From the NCBI GenBank assembly GCA_019973575.1, contig BPUI01000003.1, positions 587,871 to 651,870 on the forward strand: a stretch of 64,000 nucleotides of DNA, given 5' to 3'. This DNA is from Gemmatimonadetes bacterium T265 (lineage in GTDB: Bacteria; Gemmatimonadota; Gemmatimonadetes; Gemmatimonadales; Gemmatimonadaceae). Positions 59,235 to 64,000 of the stretch are shown here, in pieces. The position numbers and the translations under genes were made by a program. Each line of letters starts with the position of its first letter. The stretch's first letter is position 1. The notes beneath the pieces are model-generated. The model saw only the letters and a program-made list of their open reading frames with translations, was not told the origin of the DNA and searched no databases.

Positions 59235-61121
59235 TCACGGCGTGAAGGCCGCCGAGACCGCGTACACGCCGTTGCGCGGCACGTTGCACGTGGTCCCCGT
59301 GATCGACGGGCACCCGGTCCAGCCGGCGAACGTCGACCCGTTGAGCGGGTAGGCGCGGATGACGATCGTCGCCGGCACGTTGGCCGGCTTCCACGGCGCG
59401 ATGCACGTCCCGCCGCTCGCCAGGTTCACCTGGTTCCGGTCGCACGCCGCCGAGGTGAGCGTCGTCGTGATCGTCAGCTGGCCCGTCCCGGCGCCCGTCG
59501 GCGCGACGCTCACGCCGTTGGCCGACGCGGAGGCCGCGAACGTCGCGACGGGCGCGGCCGCCGCCGAGCCGAGCGTGAAGACGCAGGTCGTGCCGCTCGA
59601 GGCGCACGCGCCGCTCCAGCCGGCGAACGTGCTGAGCGAATCGGGCGTCGCCGTCAGGGTGACCTGCGCGCCGGCCGCGTACGAGGTCGCGCACGTCGCG
59701 CCTAACGTCACGCCGCCGATGCGGTGGCAGCCCAGCGCGCCCGCCGTGCCCGCCGGCGAGCTCGTCACGTACCCGCCGCCCGCGCCGGCCGTGTTGAGCG
59801 TGACCTGGACGCCGGGCGCGAACGTCACGCCGACCGTCTGGTTCGCCGTCACGTTCGCGATCGTGCAGGCGCCCCCGCCGGTGCACGCGCCGCTGAACGT
59901 GACCGCCTGCGACGCGGCGTTCACCGGCGTCGCGGTCACGGTGACGGTCGTGCCGTAGTCCACTGCGTAGTTGCAGGTGACCGGGCCCTGGCCCTGCGCC
60001 ACGGTGCACGCGGCGCCGCTCACCGCGCCGCCGGTGCCGGTGACCGTCGCCGACCCGCCGCCCGAGCCGTTCGCGTCGGTCAGCGTGAGGGCGAGCGTCG
60101 AGGCGCGGTCGTGCGCGGAGAGGAACTTCACGGTGGCCGTCTTCGCGGCGTTGGGCGTGACCGTGCAGACCGGGTTGGTCCCGGCGCTGCTGCAGTCGCC
60201 GCCCCAGCCGCCGAACCCGGTGCCCGCGTCGGGCGCCGCGGTCAGCGTCACCACTGAGTCGCTCGCGAACGACGCGCCGCAGGCGCCCGACGCCGCGCCG
60301 GCCGCGACGCGGCAGCCGATCCCCGCGGGGGCGGAGCTGACCGTGCCGCTCCCGGAGCCGCCGGCGACGGAGACCGTGACAGTATTAGGCATGTAGACCG
60401 TCACGCCGAGCGCGCCGGTCTGGCCGCCCACCGCGGCCGTGACCGTCGTGGCGCCGAGCGCGACCGGGGTGACCGTCCCCGTGAGCGAGTCGACGGTCGC
60501 GACGCTCGGCGCGCTCGACGACCAGCGGACCGCGCGGCCGGCGAGCGCGTTGCCGCCCGCGTCCAGGACCTGCGCCGTGAGGGGGAGCGAGCCGCCGAGC
60601 GCGACGCGCGCGCTCGTGCCCGTGGTGGGCGCGACCGTCACCTTGGCGACCTGGGAGAAGCTGACCGTCTGGCCGACGGTGAACGGCGTGCCGCCGCTGA
60701 GCGTGAACGCGCCGACGCTCTGCGCGTCGGCCGGCGCGCCGGCGACGAGCAGCGTCAGCTGCAGCCGCACGGCGCACGTCGTCGACGCCGTCCCGCCGGC
60801 GCGCGCGGCGTCGTTCAGGCACGACTTGAGGTCGAGCGTGAAGGGGAGGTTCTGCGCGCCCGGCGCGCTGACCGCCACGGTCTGCGTGGCGAGGGGGGCC
60901 GACGCGCCGCTCGCGAGGTCGTACGTCGCGACGACCTGCACGGAGAGCGCGCCCGCGTTGGACGCGACGTTGATCTGCGCGGGGACGGTCACCGCGACGG
61001 TGGTCGCCGCCGGCTTGGGGCTGGTGCTCCCGTCGCTCCCGCCACACGCGACGGCCGTGACGAGGAGGGCGGCCGCGGCGAGTGCGCGGCGCGGGGCCAG
61101 GGTGCTACGAAGCTGCAGCAT
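59235..61121 (-). CDS. Surface lipoprotein with Big-2 and InlB-like repeats
   Basis: A 628-aa lipoprotein (LLVTAVACGG lipobox, Cys near 26). A bacterial Ig-like (Big-2) domain (about 170-265; WSSSAPSVATVDSLTGTVTPVALGATTVTA) is followed by about four InlB-type beta repeats, recognisable by GxGTVSSxPAGIGC and TGFGGWGGDC / STFAGWSGAC / STFAGWTGC. Each repeat has paired cysteines likely to form disulphides outside the cell. Such proteins usually mediate adhesion or carbohydrate contact. The start ATG at 61121 begins a positively charged signal peptide; an earlier in-frame start is less likely. Confidence 0.82.
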   Translation of the reverse strand: MLQLRSTLAPRRALAAAALLVTAVACGGSDGSTSPKPAATTVAVTVPAQINVASNAGALSVQVVATYDLASGASAPLATQTVAVSAPGAQNLPFTLDLKSCLNDAARAGGTASTTCAVRLQLTLLVAGAPADAQSVGAFTLSGGTPFTVGQTVSFSQVAKVTVAPTTGTSARVALGGSLPLTAQVLDAGGNALAGRAVRWSSSAPSVATVDSLTGTVTPVALGATTVTAAVGGQTGALGVTVYMPNTVTVSVAGGSGSGTVSSAPAGIGCRVAAGAASGACGASFASDSVVTLTAAPDAGTGFGGWGGDCSSAGTNPVCTVTPNAAKTATVKFLSAHDRASTLALTLTDANGSGGGSATVTGTGGAVSGAACTVAQGQGPVTCNYAVDYGTTVTVTATPVNAASQAVTFSGACTGGGACTIANVTANQTVGVTFAPGVQVTLNTAGAGGGYVTSSPAGTAGALGCHRIGGVTLGATCATSYAAGAQVTLTATPDSLSTFAGWSGACASSGTTCVFTLGSAAAAPVATFAASASANGVSVAPTGAGTGQLTITTTLTSAACDRNQVNLASGGTCIAPWKPANVPATIVIRAYPLNGSTFAGWTGCPSITGTTCNVPRNGVYAVSAAFTP

Positions 61122-61359
61122 GGGGAAAACGCGTGGGAACCGCGGGCTCGGCGCGGCGTGCGCCCCGCCCGGCGAACTCGGTGGTGCGACATTGTAGCCG
61201 CGTGAACTGTGCCGCGCGTCTCCCCCTTGCGGCACCGTAAGGCGAGTGTAGCACGCGTGCCGCAACTGCCGTCGGCCGCACGCAGCACCCGGGCCGGCGC
61301 GGGCCCGCGCCGGCCCGCGGATCCGTTAGGCGGCGCGGGGCGTCGCCCTACGGCCCGGC

Positions 61360-61989
61360 GTGCTATCGTTCGGCGTCCGGCCCGCCCCTCCCCCCCCGCG
61401 CCCGTCCGCGCCCGTGTCCCAGCCGACGCCCGACCACACGCCCGACGCCGCGCCCCGCACCGCGCGGGCCCCGGCCTCCCACCCCGAGCCAGCGCCGAGC
61501 GTGGAGCTCGCGGCCGTCACCCCGCCGACCCGGAGGGTCGCCGACGGCGGCGGGCGCGGCGGACGCCCGCGCGCCGCCGACCGGATGCTCCAGCTCCTGC
61601 TACTCGCCGCGGAGCGCGACGTGCGCGTCGGCCTGACGGTGGCGGCCGGGAACGTCGTCGTCACGGGGGCCCTCGTCGGCACGGTCGCCTACTGCCGGGC
61701 CGTCGCCGACCAGTTCACGACGATCGCCGGCGGCACCGGCATGGACGAAACGTTCGCCGACGCGTTCCGAAGCCTCGTCGACGAAGCCTACGGCGTCGCG
61801 CAGGGCGACCGTCGCTACCCGGCCGACGCGACCGCCTACGAGCAGGCCGTCGGATTCGTTCACCTGGCGGACGCGCGGTACCTCACCGGGTCGGGGCTGC
61901 TCCCCGCCGGCCGCCACGGCGTCCTCTGGTGCTGCCGCGTCGACGACGTGACGAGCTGGAGTCTCGCCGACCTCACGCGGGGGGCGTGA
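61360..61989 (+). CDS. Hypothetical protein with Pro-rich N-terminus
   Basis: Up to 209 aa. The first 75 residues are Pro/Ala/Arg-rich and probably disordered; the rest is a compact domain (MLQLLLLAAERDVRVGLTVAAGNVVVTGALVGTV, DETFADAFRSLVDEAYG, AVGFVHLADARY). No known family is recognised. The GTG at 61360 is the first start; later starts within the Pro-rich part (or Met76) are possible. It stands alone between the repeat lipoprotein and the PEP-CTERM gene. Confidence 0.55.
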   Translation: MLSFGVRPAPPPPRPSAPVSQPTPDHTPDAAPRTARAPASHPEPAPSVELAAVTPPTRRVADGGGRGGRPRAADRMLQLLLLAAERDVRVGLTVAAGNVVVTGALVGTVAYCRAVADQFTTIAGGTGMDETFADAFRSLVDEAYGVAQGDRRYPADATAYEQAVGFVHLADARYLTGSGLLPAGRHGVLWCCRVDDVTSWSLADLTRGA

Positions 61990-62198
61990 CGCGACACAGA
62001 GTGTCCTCCCGGGTGCCCCCTGCAGGCGACACTCTGAACCCTCGGCACGCGTCGCGCCCTGGGAATTTCGGGAGCGGTGGATGGCACGAATCCCGTGTAG
62101 CGGGATCGTGACCGGGCGCACACCGCGTGCAGCCCAGGTCACGTCGCCGGGCCCATGGAGGGGCCCGATGGCGTCGAACACCCACGACACCACCGCTG

Positions 62199-63011
62199 AT
62201 GCGCCGCTCGTTCCTCGCGAGCGCGGCCCTTGCCGCGTTCCCCTTCGTCACGACGTCGGTTTCGGTCGCCGCGGCGCAGATCGCGCCCGGAAGCACGCTC
62301 ACCTTCACGGGCACCGCCGACGCGACCGACATCGGGCTGCCGGGCGTGATCCTCGACTTCATGCCCCGGATCGTGGCCGCGTCGTCCGGGAATACGGGCA
62401 CGTTCGCGTCGCTCAACAGGCGCGGAGGCCCGGGCGTCTCGGGCCACATCGACGACATCCGGGTGGGCAACGGTCCCCAGAGCCTCTCAAACTTCGTGAC
62501 GCTTGGCGGCTACCGTTTTACGCTCGGCGCGCTGCCGAGTGGGACGTTCGGCCAGGACGCGTGCTACGTCGACCCCGCCCCGGGACAGACGTGCACCCCG
62601 TATCAATCGGTCCAGGGTGACCCGTCGGTAAACGATGGTCTGTCGCCGTTCTACGTCGCGAACCTCGCGTCCGGGAACCCGAACGCGCCGATCAACTCGG
62701 TCGCAACGTTCGGCCTGCTGGGGACCGTCACCGGCCCGGGTGGCACGACGTCCAACTTCTTCGGGACGATCTCGTCGTATTTTGTCGGCCTTCCGTACCA
62801 GGTGGTGCTCTACACGCTCGAGCAGCAGGGATTGCAGGGGCTCACCTTCACGGGCACGTTCGTCGCTGGCGCTCCCATCGGTCGGGTCGTCGGGAACGGG
62901 GGCGTCGGCACGGGAGTGCCATCTGCCGTCGTCCCCGAGCCGTCGACGTACGCGCTCGTCGGGGCCGGGCTCGTAGCCGTGGCTGGCCTTGCGCGCCGCC
63001 GCCGTGCGTAA
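62199..63011 (+). CDS. PEP-CTERM sorting domain protein
   Basis: A 270-aa secreted protein with a signal peptide (MRRSFLASAALAAFPFV, cleavage after VAAAQ), a Gly/Thr/Asn-rich body and the C-terminal VPEPSTYAL, hydrophobic helix and ARRRRA. GGYRFTLGA, GLLGTVTGPGG and FFGTISSYFVG parallel the protein at 18495, so the two share ancestry although 43 kb apart. Two Cys (62562-62592) may pair. Function of the mature protein unknown. A stem-loop follows the gene. Confidence 0.88.
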   Translation: MRRSFLASAALAAFPFVTTSVSVAAAQIAPGSTLTFTGTADATDIGLPGVILDFMPRIVAASSGNTGTFASLNRRGGPGVSGHIDDIRVGNGPQSLSNFVTLGGYRFTLGALPSGTFGQDACYVDPAPGQTCTPYQSVQGDPSVNDGLSPFYVANLASGNPNAPINSVATFGLLGTVTGPGGTTSNFFGTISSYFVGLPYQVVLYTLEQQGLQGLTFTGTFVAGAPIGRVVGNGGVGTGVPSAVVPEPSTYALVGAGLVAVAGLARRRRA

Positions 63012-63048
63012 GGCCGGGTAAGGCTGGCGCACGTCCATCGCGCGTTCC

Positions 63049-63079
63049 GGGCGCCCGTCACCCACGGTGGCGGGCGCCC
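63049..63079 (+). terminator. Stem-loop after the second PEP-CTERM gene
   Basis: GGGCGCCCGTCACC (63049-63062) pairs with GGTGGCGGGCGCCC (63066-63079), 14 pairs with one G-U, around a three-base loop. It lies 38 bases after the stop. No U-run. Confidence 0.6.
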
Positions 63080-63204
63080 GTCGCATCGGCGCCCGGATGT
63101 TCCTGGCCCGCCGCGTGCCTTGTATCGCGCCACGGCACGGACACCGGCGAGGGCCGGGGCGCGGTGTGCGCCGACGTGCCTTACCTACTCACGCACGGGG
63201 ACGT

Positions 63205-63465
63205 ATGGATCTACTCTGGTGGCTCATCGTCGGCGTCGTCGCCGGATACCTGACCGGGAAGCTCATGCAGGGCGCCGGGTACGGGCCGTTGATGGACGTG
63301 GTCGTCGGCGTCATCGGCGCCTTCATCGGCGGGTTCGTAATGCGCTCGCTTGGCTTCGCGGGGCAGGGCGGTCTGTTGTACACGATCCTCGTCGCGGTAC
63401 TCGGCGCTGTCCTGCTCACGCTCCTTGTCCGCCTCGTGACCGGCGGACGGCGTCAGCAGCTCTGA
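63205..63465 (+). CDS. GlsB/YeaQ/YmgE-family small membrane protein
   Basis: An 86-aa protein with three hydrophobic helices (LLWWLIVGVVAGYLTG, MDVVVGVIGAFIGGFV, LLYTILVAVLGAVLLTLLVRL) and Gly-rich turns, the standard form of the GlsB/YeaQ family (transglycosylase-associated, stress-induced). It sits in the inner membrane. The ATG at 63205 gives the normal length; the longer open frame before it has Arg-rich, non-coding composition. Confidence 0.9.
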   Translation: MDLLWWLIVGVVAGYLTGKLMQGAGYGPLMDVVVGVIGAFIGGFVMRSLGFAGQGGLLYTILVAVLGAVLLTLLVRLVTGGRRQQL

Positions 63466-64000
63466 CCAGTGGTGCCCCGGCCGGGCGCGGCTCGGCCCGA
63501 CCGGGGACCAACGCGCGGCTGGTGTTGCGTGGCGTCCACAGGTGTGGTGCCGCCGTGACAGCAGCCGCGGTGGGACGGTGTCCAGGAGGACCGGCCAAGT
63601 GTCCACGCGGCGTCCAATCAGGAGGACGCGGTCGGTGAGCGTCGGTGCGGTGGGCCGCGTGGTTGCCGCTGTCGGATCGCTATGCCCGCACACGCGCCGG
63701 CCCCGATGAGCAGTCGCCTGCACACCGGGGCCGAACGCGGGGTCGGGGTACGCAGTCGGGAGCTGCGCCAACCGGCCACAAGGGGGTGGGTGAAAGCACG
63801 TCGATGGTCCGGCGCGCTCGGCACCCAGATGTATTGTAGCAGACCGACTACAGCGTGCGCTACGTATCAAGCCCCGGTCGGTGGGCGAGTTCGGGCGGTC
63901 AAACCGACGTGACGTTCCGAAACGCGACGTCGGCACGACCTGTGCTTGAATGCGACTGCGGCAGCAACGATGAGCAGATCGAGACGTTGCATAGAGGCAT
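63466..64000. other. No gene recognised at the right edge
   Basis: About 535 bases with no convincing coding frame. G+C drops towards 63830-64000. No tRNA, repeat or clear promoter was seen. It may be the regulatory region of a gene beyond the window. Confidence 0.4.

Overview
The window is about three-quarters G+C, densely coded and almost free of A/T-ending codons. Two secreted proteins end in a PEP-CTERM tail (VPEPSTYAL, a hydrophobic helix, then ARRRR). Together with the mix of secreted hydrolases, lipoproteins, a XFP phosphoketolase and FUSC/M13 proteins, this best fits a soil Gemmatimonadota bacterium (Gemmatimonas/Gemmatirosa type). That placement is an inference from style, not a match to a known genome.

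Bases 1-17848 (minus strand) hold a non-ribosomal peptide synthetase (NRPS) operon that runs off the left edge. In transcription order it encodes a SyrP-like Fe(II)/2-oxoglutarate aspartate beta-hydroxylase, a 3.3-kilo-residue NRPS (formyltransferase, half condensation domain, A-T, C-A-T-E, then a C-T module with no adenylation domain), two single-module C-A-T proteins whose adenylation pockets both read as aspartate, and the start of a further protein. Neighbouring reading frames overlap by 1 to 8 bases. The expected product is an N-formylated peptide with a D-residue and two aspartates, at least one probably beta-hydroxylated.

Bases 18000-31000 are housekeeping and accessory: a divergent promoter region, a PEP-CTERM protein, a NIPSNAP protein, glutamate synthase gltB with a clear promoter and terminator, an alpha-oxoamine synthase, a PAS/degenerate GGDEF protein, an Xre-MbcA/RES toxin-antitoxin pair with a palindromic operator, and secreted GH16 and SGNH hydrolases. 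Bases 30857-41019 carry xfp, a PfkB sugar kinase, a HAD phosphatase, a LysR regulator divergent from a Tat-exported SDR, an FUSC membrane protein and an M13 peptidase.

Bases 41052-47517 (minus) form an aromatic amino acid operon: DAHP synthase, prephenate dehydratase, prephenate dehydrogenase, AroH chorismate mutase and an aminotransferase, all with overlapping ends, then asnB. In front of it is a candidate leader-peptide attenuator: a 32-codon ORF with Tyr-Phe-Thr-Ser-Tyr-Arg-Phe in A/T-rich codons, a small hairpin, and a strong terminator with six U's just before the first gene.

Bases 47709-63465 carry lipoproteins, a GT9 glycosyltransferase, phosphoglucomutase, two oxidoreductases, secreted GH30 and GH3 glycosidases, an acyl-ACP desaturase, a repeat lipoprotein, a second PEP-CTERM protein and a GlsB-type membrane protein.

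Across the whole window the 7-mer GTTAGGC (or GCCTAAC) is strikingly over-used: 47 copies by eye, 23 in one orientation and 24 in the other, against roughly five expected from composition. It sits in coding and non-coding DNA, in several codon phases, over stop codons and in hairpin loops, so it looks like a DNA-level signal of unknown function.
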